A DNA stretch of 19,057 bases from Hydnum rufescens UP504 (GCA_014904985.1 MU129390.1:1-19057), one strand, 5' to 3'; positions 1 to 9,920 are shown, counted from the first letter of the stretch. Notes: generated from the sequence alone by a model not told the origin. Numbers and translations are program-made.

Positions 1-455
1 CACCCTCCCTCCTAAACTGGCCCCAGTGACCCCCCTGCTTGCCGACATTTTTGACCGCGAACTTAAACTATTTGCACTGACCGATCAATACCCTAATCTT
101 GTCACCTATATTCGCTCCGGTTTTCCGATGGGCCCGATGCCCCCTCTCAACTCAACCATAATCCACAAAAATCATTACAAAAATGTTCTTGAAGCCAATA
201 TTGCGGAAGACTACTTCAAAGAAGAGACAGATATCGGCCGTATGGCAGGCCCGATGTCATTGCAGACCAGAAGAATTTCTTAATAGTAAGATTTACATCT
301 CGCCGGTAGGAATGGTACCCAAGCCCAACTCAGTGAGGGGGTGGCGTATCATTCGAGACCTCTCCTTCTCTGGAAAGACCGGCTTCTCTGTAAACGAATT
401 AATTCCAGCCGATGGCTTAACTAGATGGACGACCTTTGATGTATTTGCCGAAATG

Positions 456-1033
456 GTACGTTCCGCTTGTCCCCCCCGTTCCCCTTCCTCTCTTCCTTCT
501 TCTCCCCTCCCTGTCTCTTCCCCCCCTTCTTCGCTCTCTACCTCCACGTCCCCGTCCCCCCATTGCTTCTTGTTGTGCAAGTCTTCCGGATGTAACATCG
601 CGAAGCCGCGTTTGGGCCCGAGTGTGTCACACAGCCCAAGCGTACTGGGAAACCAAGGGCTGCCATGCGATGGCCACCTGTATAAGCATATGCCTAAGGT
701 GTGGGTTTCTCAGCATTCCAAAAAAGCAGCTACCGAATCGCCAGTTGCCAACTTGGCCACCTGTAGGCAGCTTGCCTAAGGTGCTGGTTCGGGTAGTCTG
801 GCTTCCGCGAGCAACAAGCGTGCTGTGTTGCTCGGCGGGTATAGAACCAAGGGCTGCCATGCGATGGCCACCTGTCAGGCAGCAAGCGTGCTGTGCTGTT
901 CTGAAGGTGTGGGTTCTAGGTGTGCGCGAGGTTCTTCTCGGCCACTCTTATTCATAATCAATTATTGCTCCTTGTCATAAATTCTTCCCATGATGAGTGG
1001 ATTGGGGAAGAATTCTCAATATGTCTTCAATAG
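456..1033 (+). other. Intron-like pyrimidine-rich insert within the RT domain
   Basis: The RT reading stops after FDVFAEM at 455 and resumes with LAPAGTQGAQLDIK at about 1041. The gap opens with GTACGT, continues as a nearly pure C/T stretch to about 560 and closes with TTCAATAG at 1033. These look like splice signals, but the joined frame is off by one base, so either a later indel exists or this is not an intron. It is far longer than the 52-66 nt introns of the NLR gene in the same window. It contains a 31-bp perfect direct repeat and two hairpins (see separate entries). An insertion of unrelated DNA is the alternative. Confidence 0.45.
651..875 (+). repeat. 31-bp perfect direct repeat pair (651-681 and 845-875) in the RT insert
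   Basis: Positions 651-681 and 845-875 are identical over 31 bp, 194 bp apart. A shorter core starting with GGCCACCTGT and continuing to an AAGGTG(T/C)(G/T)GGTT end recurs three times, at about 672, 756 and 866, so the spacer is built of diverged repeat units. No coding content is evident. Confidence 0.8.
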
Positions 1034-2246
1034 GGTAAAACTTGCTCCAGCTGGGACACAGGGCGCTCAACTTGATATCAAGGCAGCATATCGCTGTATT
1101 CCGTGCGCATACAACCATCTGCCATTCTTAGCCGTTCGGAAAGTATAATGGAGACCAGCCGCCTGTCGAGGTATGGCTTGACTTTGATTTTCCCTTTGGA
1201 TGTCGTTCCTCTGGCGGCAACCTTGGTATGGCTTTAGACGCCACGCTTGATGTCTTGCAAAAGAAATTAGACCTCCCACTCATTGCGAAGTGGGTGGATG
1301 ACATTGTACCTATCCGCACTCCATCTTCCACCTTGAACGGCACTTCACAACTATTCTGTCTCCTTCGACAACTTCCTGCTTGAAATCTGCTCATTTGGCT
1401 GGCCTATCGCCAAGGACAAAAAACCATGATTTTTCTCCCACTGTCCTCTTTATCGGCTTCTCATGGGACTTCGATAACAAAGTGGTGTCTCTCCCCGAGC
1501 ACAAGCGTGAGAAATTCCTGAAACGTACCCAAGACTGGCTTGCGCATAGCAACTCCGGAGGTGTGTCTCAGTCTGAGACTGAAAAGGTGGTTGGGAGCTT
1601 GGAGCATGTATGCTCAATTCACCGACACGGTCGATCCTTCCTTGCTCCGGCTTATACCTTCTTGAAATCCTTCTCGTCGACAAATCGGTTCGTTACTCGA
1701 CATCCGCCTCGCGACGTGATTGCAGATATGAAGACATGGATTGCTATCCTTTCAATTCCTGGAGCCTCACGCTCTCTTGCTAGCCGGCCAACAATCGATA
1801 TTGACATCTGGGTAGACGCATGCACCAGTTGGGGGATAGCAATTGTTGTCGGCTCGCTGTGGCGAGCATGGAAGTTTAAGGCAGGTTGGAAATCCAATCG
1901 TCGCGATATTGGCTGGGCGGAGAGTGCAGCAATCGAACTTGCAGCATTAGAGATATGCTCCCGTGGTCTTCGAAACTGCATTGTGATTGTCCGCTCAGAC
2001 AACCAAGGCTCTATTGGTCAATTTTGGAAAGGCCGCGGTCGCAATCCTGAATCCAACCTGTGTATCAGACGAGCCACTGAAACCTGCATGCGTAACTTTG
2101 TTGACATCCAACCTCATATGTTCGTTCTGTGGAGAATCGAGCTGATGCACCGTCGCGTGGACGGGATTTGCATGCCGAGCACAAACTCCAGCACTCCTTT
2201 GAGACGCCTAAGGCGCTCCATGATTTACTTGCTGATGTCGATTAGA

Positions 2247-2483
2247 AACACCCAAAACGACACATCGCCAGCATGTGCTGACGAGACCCTCAATCAGGGG
2301 CATGCTCTGTTTTTTGCTGGCAGCAGATCTCATAGTATTCCTCCACGCCCTGACGAGTCGTCGAAAACCCACCGCTGCCTCCCCGCTTCCTATATCGTTT
2401 TTCATTCATCCCCCCATGCTACCCCTGCCCCCTCCTGCCCCACTCCCTTATCTTTCTTCCCTCAATCCCACCTCCCGTTCCAG
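2247..2483 (+). other. Pyrimidine-rich spacer between RNase H and recombinase
   Basis: After the RNase H stop near 2246 there is no domain match until the recombinase block opens with DLHNEAVPS at about 2483. The second half of the gap is rich in C and T and ends CCCGTTCCAG, a good splice-acceptor shape. It may be an intron that joins RNase H to the recombinase, or a simple inter-ORF spacer. No clear donor was found; GTCGAT near the RNase H stop is the only candidate seen. Confidence 0.4.
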
Positions 2484-3728
2484 ATCTGCATAATGAGGCG
2501 GTTCCATCGAAGTTGGTCTCCCTTGACTCAGTGAATCCAGACATTATTGCCCTGTTCCCTAGAATTATCGGTGCTCCTGCTGGGCGATCACTCCGCGGAG
2601 ATATGCGCCGTCTGACTTCCTCATCCAAATCGACCCGCTGTGCAAGCCACGAGCGCATGTTTTTCTGGGTCGCTGAATCCTCTCTCATAATACGTCGCAG
2701 TCTCGTCGCTAAGACTACCCCTTCCTCCTTATCTCAGTATGATATTAGCATCCGCGCTATCTGGTCTCATGATACCAAAGTCGGATATGGTTCAGCAATT
2801 CTGGACTGGATTCTCTGGTGCGACGACAAGCATGTCCCGGAACACCTCCGGCTTCCTGCAGATGAGCAAACATTTCGTCTCTACATCGCGTCCAAGATTG
2901 CAAAAGGACGGCAAATCCAAGATCTCTGGGACCTTCTCTGGCATCCGCGCATGGCACATTGCGCAAGAACTTGCATGGACACTCGGCGACGACCCGCTCA
3001 CAATGGGTTTCAAAAAAGCCGTCATTTCCAAGGCCCCAGCCTCAACGTCCTTGCCACCCCGTCCCCCTATTCGTCTTGTTCACTTAGAAGCTCTTCATCG
3101 CTGCTTGGACCTTAACCTCCCTTCTGATATTGCTTTTTTGCTATTGCGTGCTGTGCCTTCTGGGAGTATGCCGATTAGGGAACTTGTTCTGCCGTCTGAG
3201 TCATCCGATCCGAACCCGGCCATCGTGTTCGTCGTGATTGCAATCCATCCTTCTCCTTCGACAACTTGGACACCCCCACGGAGCCTTCAGGGCCATCTGG
3301 CACATCCCCTGGACTAAGACAACAGGTGCTGCAGGCGCCGATATCGTTATCTCTGACCACAAGGACCCTCCCACCGCATCCCCGACAAGAGCCCTGTATC
3401 GACACATGCTTATGTCATCATCCTTGCCCCTTGATGCTTCGCTATTCGCTTATGCTGATGCAAGTTCCCTAGTGGATGGCGGCCTTCGACTCGCAGATCT
3501 TTCATCTCTAGATGTGAGGTGATTTGGAAAGCCGAAAACCTCGGCATATGTAGCGGCCATAGTTTTAGAATTGGGGTACAAACAGAACTGCTGAAGCGGG
3601 GTTTATCACATGGGTGGGTCAAGATCCAAGGACGGTGGAAATCCGATGCATTCGAAAGATATATTCGTGATACTCCCGAGATTCTTAGGTTAGAACTGGC
3701 TCGCCTAGCTAGCACAAGAAGTGTATGA
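2484..3728 (+). pseudogene. DIRS-type tyrosine recombinase, frameshifted
   Basis: This domain would integrate circular element DNA by tyrosine-mediated strand exchange. Seen in order: an N-terminal core-binding block (about 2735-2910) ending LRLPADEQTFRLYIAS; then SGIRAWHIAQELAW (about 2935), DDPLTMGFK and a proline-rich linker; IRELVLPSE (about 3175), the region of the first catalytic Arg; HIPWTKTTG (about 3304); ALYRHML and LFAYAD; and the signature GHSFRIG (3555-3575), the His-x-x-Arg pair. GRWKSDAFERY follows, with the nucleophile Tyr codon at 3660-3662. The stop is at 3726-3728. Frame changes fall near 2915, 3230 and 3515. All catalytic positions can be recognised, but not in one frame. 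The family call is firm; activity is excluded by the frameshifts. Confidence 0.85.
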
Positions 3729-3798
3729 TCCTCCTTCCTTCCTATCTCACCCGTGATTCCCGCATGGGGGTGATAGCCCTGCCACTCAGCCTTCATGT

Positions 3799-3842
3799 CA
3801 AGACTATGGCGGCCCTCCCGGGTGGTGGGTGGCATAGTCTTG
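3799..3842. repeat. 10-bp perfect hairpin with 24-nt loop after the recombinase
   Basis: CAAGACTATG at 3799-3808 is exactly complementary to CATAGTCTTG at 3833-3842. The loop is G/C-rich. It starts 71 bp after the recombinase stop and may mark the 3' end of the DIRS-like element. A weaker TCACCC / GGGTGA pair lies just upstream (about 3744-3775). Confidence 0.6.
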
Positions 3843-5423
3843 CCTCTCAGTTTCTCGTGCGCTCCGAAGTTGCCTTAGCGGTTCCCAGAGTAAGGGGGCT
3901 GCAGCTACCTGCTAGCTCCCTTTCTCCATTCCACCCTTGGAATGCGATTGATCACGTAATCTCAGACCGCTTCGGCAACTTCCACCCATATCGAACGTGA
4001 ATTCCAGTGCGGATTGCTACAATCCTAATCCCTGTCGAACCCCCTATCAAGCTGGAATTCCAGTTTGTGCATATTCAGCTTATCTGGCTGAGCGATTTGG
4101 GCTGCGAGATGTTACTTTCTTAGTGAACCTCATGCTCACATGCTCATATTGATAGGGAATTCGCACCATTCCTATTGAAGGCCGTGGGACCTCTGACACT
4201 TAGGTTGACAAGTAGCGCACCCGCTGGGGAAATTTGTCGATTTTGGACCCCAACCTAGAATGTTGAAACTCAAAACGCCAGGAAATAGAATGATTTCACA
4301 AGGATCACATAACAACACAGTACTGGGAGTCTCAATTTATCTCTACCAAGTGATCCAAAGTTTCATAGACACAACATCCCCTGCCGAATTTTGCCCTTAC
4401 AAACAGGTCCAAAACGAGTATCCGTGGACGATATATTCCCGACACGACCTCTGATGCCGTTCACATCGGATTCGTTTACAGGGAGCAGCACTTCGGGTCT
4501 TTAATGCGGTTGTTGCAGCCCTCGTCATAGAGCTCGGACGTCTGTGGTTTGCACAGAAAGAATTCATACCCTGGGCTCCCGAAGTCAGAGAGGCAGGTAA
4601 TAGGCACTGTCAAGCAAGGCAGTCTACTCGTTGGAATGATCGCCATAAACTCCTCGATGTGTACATTTTCATGTAAATAAGCTGCACGCATCCTGTAAAT
4701 GGATCAAATACCACGAATTCAACCTCCTCGGAGGCATCGGGATGCGCATGTACGTACGACGGGACCGCACCTTAGAACCCCAGACGGCTGAGACGTGCCG
4801 TTCCGAAACCAATCACGGGGAGCTCGCGGATGAAGAGGCTGGCGGATTCAACAATTGACTGAGAGCATCATTCCTACCGAAACGGAGGCAACGGGAGGAG
4901 CTGGCGATGCCAGCCAGAAGGATGAAAAACGTCGATCCCAATCGCGATCAACCTTGTTATCTAATCCCATCATCACAGGATCCACATTTATCGGGAGCAC
5001 TACAAGCGCGGCGGCAGCTCGGGAGAAGTGAAGAGGCAGATATCAAATCTGAACAGTGCAAAGACAGATTCCAAGTCCAATGACGAACCTTGATCATTGG
5101 CGACATTAGCCATGCCATTCAGGCCACGTCATTATGTCAGCAACTTCCTTACCATGGCCCAAAAGTCAGGTCGCTCAGAAAATGGCTCTTTGGCCTTTTC
5201 GAACGAGCTCTGAGCGACACCGGCGGCACTGCCTAACCATTTCTGAAAGAGGAATACTGCCCAATTTTATGGGATAACCCTAAACCCTGACAGGCTTCTC
5301 GGCTGCCTCGTGGTCGCAAATTGATCTCCGCCTCTTCGCCACTCACAGGCTAGTCCATCACATCACCGTCTATCGTCTTCAAACGTGTGGCAATCCGTCA
5401 GTTAGAGCGCTGCCTCCCACATC
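3843..5423. other. No supported gene
   Basis: Open frames here are short (at most 71 codons within this interval) and lack recognisable domains. One 12-bp palindrome, CTGGAATTCCAG, lies at 4052-4063, and its right half is repeated at 3999-4008. CpG content is normal to high, unlike the right half of the window. On the - strand a 71-codon frame (4476-4691) ends in a Cys-rich stretch and follows an acceptor-like TTTACAG, but nothing identifies it. Confidence 0.6.
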
Positions 5424-5476
5424 ATGGCATCCAAAGACCCCCCAACCCAGCGGACATGCACAAAGTATATATTCAG
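5424..5476 (+). other. Candidate first exon of the NLR gene
   Basis: An ATG at 5424 opens 17 codons and runs into ATTCAG followed by GTAAGC at 5477, a good fungal donor. A TATATATT stretch lies inside it. The encoded residues match no domain I know. It is placed here only because the NLR homology starts about 500 bp downstream and the family usually has further N-terminal exons. I could not follow a continuous set of exons from 5477 to 5958, so the link is weak. Confidence 0.2.
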
Positions 5477-7024
5477 GTAAGCTGTCTACTTATTGACCAG
5501 CAATTCGCATCGACCCAACCTATTTGGCCCTCACGATAGAGGCCAGATGTGACAGCCGTCACCTAAGTACGTCAGAACGATATCGCTTCACTTCACCATT
5601 CAGCCTCCTGCTACCGTCATTGGACCTCGTTCCCGAAAATCGGAGTACATCAAGCAACAACGCCTGGTGCTGCGACATGGAGCGATCCCTTGGGGATGAG
5701 TTGTAGGTCTCCTTCACGCCCACGTACTTCGTCGCACTTCCTTCACATTCTCTCGACAGCATGGTGACTCCAACACTTATGGATTGCAGAGTGATTATAG
5801 AGTTGCTCGAGGGTCGTTTGGACGCCGAGGGCGGTCCGTCGCGTCGTGTACTTTGGATCTCTCCTCTGCAACAGACAAAGGTGAACGTGCCATGTTTGTA
5901 TGAGGAGAGTGCATGCTCATGCATTCTATTGCCCTGCAGAGATACGCCTCGATTTAAAAGCGGCGCAAACGACACATTAGGCGAATTGACAATATATGTG
6001 CATCCTCTCTCACATCCATTCGTGAGGCTGTCAACAGCGCCAACCGGCTGCCAGGAGCCAGGTCCGGAGTAGCCGAGGCCAACGACGCCATTCAAGCTGG
6101 CACCACACTTGCAGCAGCAATCAGTGACCAGTCCAATGCTTGGCAGCCGTTGTTGGATCGCCTCACCGCACTTGTGAAACTTGGTGATGCAGTCGCCGAG
6201 GCACGTCGCATTCCGAATTGCCTGTGCCCCACGGTCACTGAGAAGTATTTACAAACAGCTTCACCCCTGGATCAAGTTAGCATGGGGAGTTGTCTCAGCA
6301 GTGTCTAAAGTAAGACTAGAGTCAAGTTTTTTTATCGGTATGCCCTCTGACCGGTGTTCCATTAGATCGCTATCACCCAGAGTGACCGAGATGCCCGAGT
6401 AAGGGTTTACTCCAGACTATGGAGGATAGCTGCTCCTTTGCCTACGAAGGTGAGGAGTTGAAGAAACGCTTGAAAACGGATCAAGACATCATCAACCAAA
6501 TACTGCATCAAGTAATGGAGTGTGCGTATTTTATTCGGGACTATTACAGGGATAAGCCCTTCGGTATGTGGGATCTTACATCTTTTGCTTCAAGACTGAT
6601 GAGTGTGGGCCGCAGTCAAGCGCACTGCGAAGTACATTGGTCCTCTCGTGGACGAACGGATCAATACCTACAATGGGCCCTTGAGACTCTCCGACGGAAT
6701 CTGATCGATCATGCCAACATACAAAGCTCCATTATTATTCATCGCGTCTTAGATGTCGTGAGAGATGTTCGTAAGTGCCCCTTGTGTGTCTTCGGTCAAA
6801 ATCAGTATTCTAAGATGGTCCACAGGGGACATCGGTGTGCTCAGCGAACTACCCTATGCCCGGAGGCGCATCACGATCTGGATAGTGGGTGCTTGCCGGG
6901 CACACGTACCGAGATTATCGATGCTATAGTGTGTTGGGCTCTTGAAGCGGATAGGCCGTCGTCTGATCCGAGCAACCGAATAACGTTGGACTCCAACGAA
7001 TCGTCTCGTGTGCTTTGCTTGTGT

Positions 7025-8388
7025 GGCATGGCGGGTACGGGGAAATCGTCAATCCTTCGCTCATGTGCAAAACGCGTTTGTGAACTTGAACGCATGGGAT
7101 CATACTATGGCTTTGACAGAAATGAGCCCCATGCAAACCTCACCAACCTGTTCAGTACGATCGCTCGAGACCTTGCCGACCTTGATAACTCCCGGAAGCA
7201 GCGCCTTATCGATACTCTCAAGAATGACACCGCGATACGAAGAACCCTTAACTGCAAATTGCAGTTCCAGCACTTCATCATTGCACCATTCGAGGATGAT
7301 AAGGCCGTGGGGACACGGTCGTTTTTATCGACGCGTTTGACGAATCTGGGGACACTACGACTCGTGCCGACGCACTCGCTATTCTAACAAAGCGAGCTTC
7401 AGATCTCCCTCCTGGTCTTCGAGTTGTAGTCACGTCGAGATACGAGGGCGATATTCAAGATGCAGTGCGAGATGCGCGGCAGTCTCAGGGGCCACCCGCG
7501 GTTGAGGTCGTGCTCGTGGACGACATCCCGACCCGTCAGGCCTCGCGCGATATTGCGAAGTATATACACCATTCACTCCGTAGCGTGAACGAATTCCGTG
7601 AGGATAAGTACCAGAGGGAGCTGGGTGCGCTTATCGGCATGGTTGGGACTTCCTTTCAGTGGGCTGCTACCGCCTGTCGCTTCATTCTCTCTCGTTATGC
7701 TGGTGTCGACCCACGGAATAGGATTCGGAAGGTTTTAGTTGCTGATGTAGGGCTCTATGGGCTCTATAGCACCGTGATGAAAGAGCACTGCGATCCATCG
7801 GATGAGATGGTGGTACAACAAGTCAAATCAATCCTAGGCCGAATCATAAGTGCTCGGGAGCCTTTATCATTGCATGCTCTTGTGCACCTAGTTCCACCCG
7901 ATTCTATCCTCACTCCAGATGACATGGAGATACAACGAAGAATTGTGAAGGCTCTTGCCTCGCTCCTTAGTGGTACACACAGTGACCATGAGCTGATTGC
8001 GCCTCTCCACTCGTCTTATCGCGATTTCTTGTGTAGCAAGGTGCATAACAAAGATTTCTACATTGATGAAGCTGAAGCAAATCAGCACATGGCCCTGGCA
8101 TGCTTCCGTGTGATGGACCAGACCTTGACCTTTAATATCTGTCAAATTCCGACATCATTCTGTCGCAATGTTGACATCCCCAAACTCGAGGATATCTTGA
8201 AAAACCACATCCCTCACCATCTATCCTATGCTTGTCAATTCTGGGGTTTCCATGTGTCTGCAACACCAAGTGGCGAGTTTGCTCAGAAATACTTGAATTC
8301 ATTCTTTCAGAAGGATATCTTACCTTGGTTGGAAGTGATGAGCCTCATGAAGAGCTCCCCTCAAGTTGCATTATCCACCCTTGCCCAT
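7025..8388 (+). other. NACHT core and winged-helix region of the NLR
   Basis: The P-loop is complete with Lys and Ser in GKSS. The Walker B carries Asp plus the Asp-Glu pair usual in NACHT proteins. From 7318 to 8388 there is one open frame of 357 codons without stop or frameshift, the longest intact stretch in the window. The nucleotide-binding part would drive activation by ATP/GTP binding and oligomer formation in an intact relative. The exon ends at CAT (8386-8388), followed by GTAAGT, and the next exon opens at 8455 in the same phase. Confidence 0.85.
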
Positions 8389-8673
8389 GTAAGTATTGCT
8401 CCAATTTGAGTACACATAGAAGCTGCAGGCTCATACTTAACATGTGCTGCCCAGATTACTGCAGACCTCATTAGACTACAGCAGGATGCTAGGCAATTCA
8501 TCTCCATGTTTGCCACTGCCATCACAACCAGCATGCCTCACATCTACCTCTCTGGTCTGACATTTGCTCCTAAATCATCCCTCTTATATCAGAGGTGGCA
8601 AAGTGAATTTCCAGGAGTTGCAAAACTTGTGCAGGGACAACTTCAGGACTGGCCAAAGATCATCCTGATCTTG

Positions 8674-9720
8674 GAAGGACATCGGAAAGGTGTACTATCT
8701 GTTGCTTTCTCACCTGATGGCAAGCAGGTTGCTTCTGGTTCTGAGGACAACACCATATGACTTTGGAATGTGGAGACAGGTGCACCCATTGGCCAGATGA
8801 AGGGGCATAAACTTGCTGTCTCATCTATTGCTTTCTCACCTGATGCCAAGCAGATTGTTTCTGGCTCCAGAGACAAGACCACATGACTCTGGAGTACAGG
8901 GACAGGTGAAAGGATTGGCCAGGCAATGGAGCATGACTATCCCATCCAGTGTGTTGCTTTCTCATCTCATGGCAAGGCAATTGCCTCTGCTGCCTCAGGG
9001 AAGACCATACTACTCTGGGATGCAGAGACAGGTGCCAGCATTGGCCAGATGGAAGGAGATGATGTCATCTGGTCCATGGCCTTCTCACCTGATGGCAAGA
9101 AGATTGCTTCTGGCTCTGTGGATCAGACCATACAACTTTGGGATGTGCAGAAGGGGGTGAGGATTGGCCAGCTGATGAAGGGGCATGCTGGTGGCATTAA
9201 GTGCATTGCTTTCTCACCTGATGGCAAGCAGATTGCTTCTGGCTCTGATGATATGACCATCCAACTCTGGAATGTGGAGACAGCTGAAGGCATGGGTCAA
9301 CCCATGAAGGGGCATTACAAGGCCATTGTGTCCATTGCTTTCTCACCTGATGGCAAGCAGATTGCTTCTGGTTCCTGGGATAAGACCATCCGACTCTGGA
9401 ATGTGGAGACATATGAAAGCATGGACCAGCCAATGGAGGACCATAATGATGGCATCTTATCCATTGCTTTCTCACCTGATGGCAAGAAGATTGTTTCTGG
9501 TTCCTGGGACAAGTTCATCCGGCTCTGGAATGTGGAGATTGATGCAGGGGTGAGCATTGGCCAGCCAATGGAAGGGCATGGTGCCACCTCAACTAGTATT
9601 TTTGCACCTGATGGCAAGTAGATTGCTCTTGGCTCTGAGGACAACACTCACAAATTTCCACAGTCATTCCTGCAGACTCTACACACAGCCTCCAGTACCC
9701 TAGCCACCTATTCCCACCCC
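8674..9720 (+). repeat. WD40 repeat array, about 126-135 nt per unit
   Basis: Seven full repeats and a truncated eighth are visible, each with a core close to AFSPDGKQIASGS followed by TIRLW. They would form one seven-bladed beta-propeller used for ligand recognition. Units are very similar at DNA level, as in NLR repeats that undergo unequal exchange. Repeats 1 and 2 carry TGA (8758-8760, 8884-8886) at the same codon, 126 bp apart, where repeats 6 and 7 read Arg (CGA, CGG). Repeat 8 has TAG (9619-9621) where others have CAG, and then loses the WD signature. Repeats 3 and 4 lack the usual GH start (EHDY, EGDD), so the array was already diverging. Confidence 0.92.
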
Positions 9721-9731
9721 CACCATCCCCC

Positions 9732-9920
9732 TTTCAATTTGATGATGGATGGATTTTGGGACCCAATAATGAGCTTATTGTCTGGGTCCCTGCAGCCTAC
9801 CGCACATCCCTGGAGGAGCCTCATAATCCTATGGGAGATCCCAACAGTACCCAGATTGATTTTCAGCACCTTAAGTGTGGTCAAGACTGGGCACAATGTA
9901 GACAACCAGTGTGTGAGTAG
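9732..9920 (+). pseudogene. C-terminal tail of the NLR, shifted by one frame
   Basis: In the frame starting at 9732 the DNA reads FDDGWILGPNNELIVWVP, then AAYRTSLEEP and a final CGQDWAQC before TAG at 9918-9920. A tail with Gly-Trp, Gly-Pro, Trp-Val-Pro and a last Trp-x-x-Cys is usual after the WD40 domain in Agaricomycete NLRs. It lies one base out of phase with the WD40 frame; a C-run at 9727-9731 is the likely site. This fixes the true 3' end of the gene. Confidence 0.7.

Larger units (their letters stand above)
26..2246 (+). pseudogene. DIRS-type reverse transcriptase and RNase H, frameshifted
   Basis: The reverse transcriptase copies the element RNA and the RNase H removes it. Seen in order: an N-terminal block with SGFPMGPMPPL and the conserved EDYFKEETDIGRMAGP (26-283); after a frame change, YISPVGMVPKPNSVRGWRII (about 291-455); after a 578-bp spacer, the catalytic LDIKAAYR (1071-1094); PFG (about 1192); and the WVDD box (1291-1302), equivalent to YxDD. 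The connection region reads from 1428. RNase H follows, with first Asp in VDACTSWG, Glu in WAESAAIE, Asp in RSDNQGS and a last Asp in ENRADAPSRG. The frame ends at a TAG near 2244. Frame changes fall near 280, 1139, 1365-1427 and 2117. The 5' part is missing because the window starts inside the element. The domain calls are secure; the exact number of lesions is not. Confidence 0.85.
1..3842 (+). mobile_element. DIRS-like tyrosine-recombinase retrotransposon, 5'-truncated by the window and degenerate
   Basis: The order reverse transcriptase, RNase H, tyrosine recombinase on one strand is the arrangement of DIRS-group retrotransposons, which integrate with a tyrosine recombinase instead of a DDE integrase. 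All three domains can be read but lie in different frames, with at least seven frame changes, so this copy cannot be active. Two pyrimidine-rich spacers (456-1033 and about 2247-2483) separate the conserved blocks. The left end lies outside the window. The right end is placed at a 10-bp hairpin (3799-3842) just after the recombinase stop; that choice is an inference. I did not find the inverted terminal repeats or internal complementary region expected of DIRS elements. A Crypton-type element is ruled out by the reverse transcriptase. Confidence 0.8.
5958..9920 (+). pseudogene. NACHT-WD40 NLR-type protein (basidiomycete NWD family), disrupted
   Basis: Family members are STAND NTPases of the cytosol, thought to sense non-self or stress ligands through the repeat domain and signal through the N-terminus. 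Seen: an N-terminal helical part with SIREAVNSAN and HPWIKLAWGVVSAVSK (5958-6309); a typical CLPGTRTEIID (about 6893); P-loop GMAGTGKSS (7025-7051); Walker B VVFIDAFDE (7318-7344); sensor-like VTSRYEGDI (about 7429); and PLHSSYRDFL (8002-8031) closing the winged-helix part. The WD40 array runs from 8674, followed by a C-terminal tail to TAG 9918-9920. Inferred introns: 6201-6258 (GC-AG), 6310-6365, 6564-6615, 6771-6825 and 8389-8454. Lesions: single-base losses near 6404, 6676, 6859 and 7315; stops at 8758, 8884 and 9619; a frame change just before 9732. An upstream C2-like or other effector domain could not be confirmed. NLR identity is near certain; the 5' start is not. Confidence 0.88.

Noticed and set aside
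293..598. - strand frame of 101 codons rich in Glu and Gly
   Set aside because: It is the complement of the pyrimidine-rich insert, so its composition is a by-product of low complexity.
4052..4063. 12-bp palindrome CTGGAATTCCAG as a regulatory site
   Set aside because: It is too short to stand out in 19 kb and no gene is placed beside it.
4476..4691. 71-codon - strand frame with Cys-rich end
   Set aside because: There is an acceptor-like site upstream but no recognisable domain and no continuous upstream exon; too weak to call a gene.
5559..6095. 178-codon - strand frame
   Set aside because: It overlaps the NLR N-terminal coding region on the other strand and shows no domain.
8758..8886. 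TGA read as Trp or recoded (alternative code or readthrough)
   Set aside because: Sister repeats have Arg codons at this position, not Trp, and the same block also has TAG and TAA stops; mutation explains all of them.
8674..9621. Antisense open frames across the WD40 array (for example 9197-9475 on the - strand)
   Set aside because: They mirror the repeat periodicity of the real + strand frame and carry no domain of their own.
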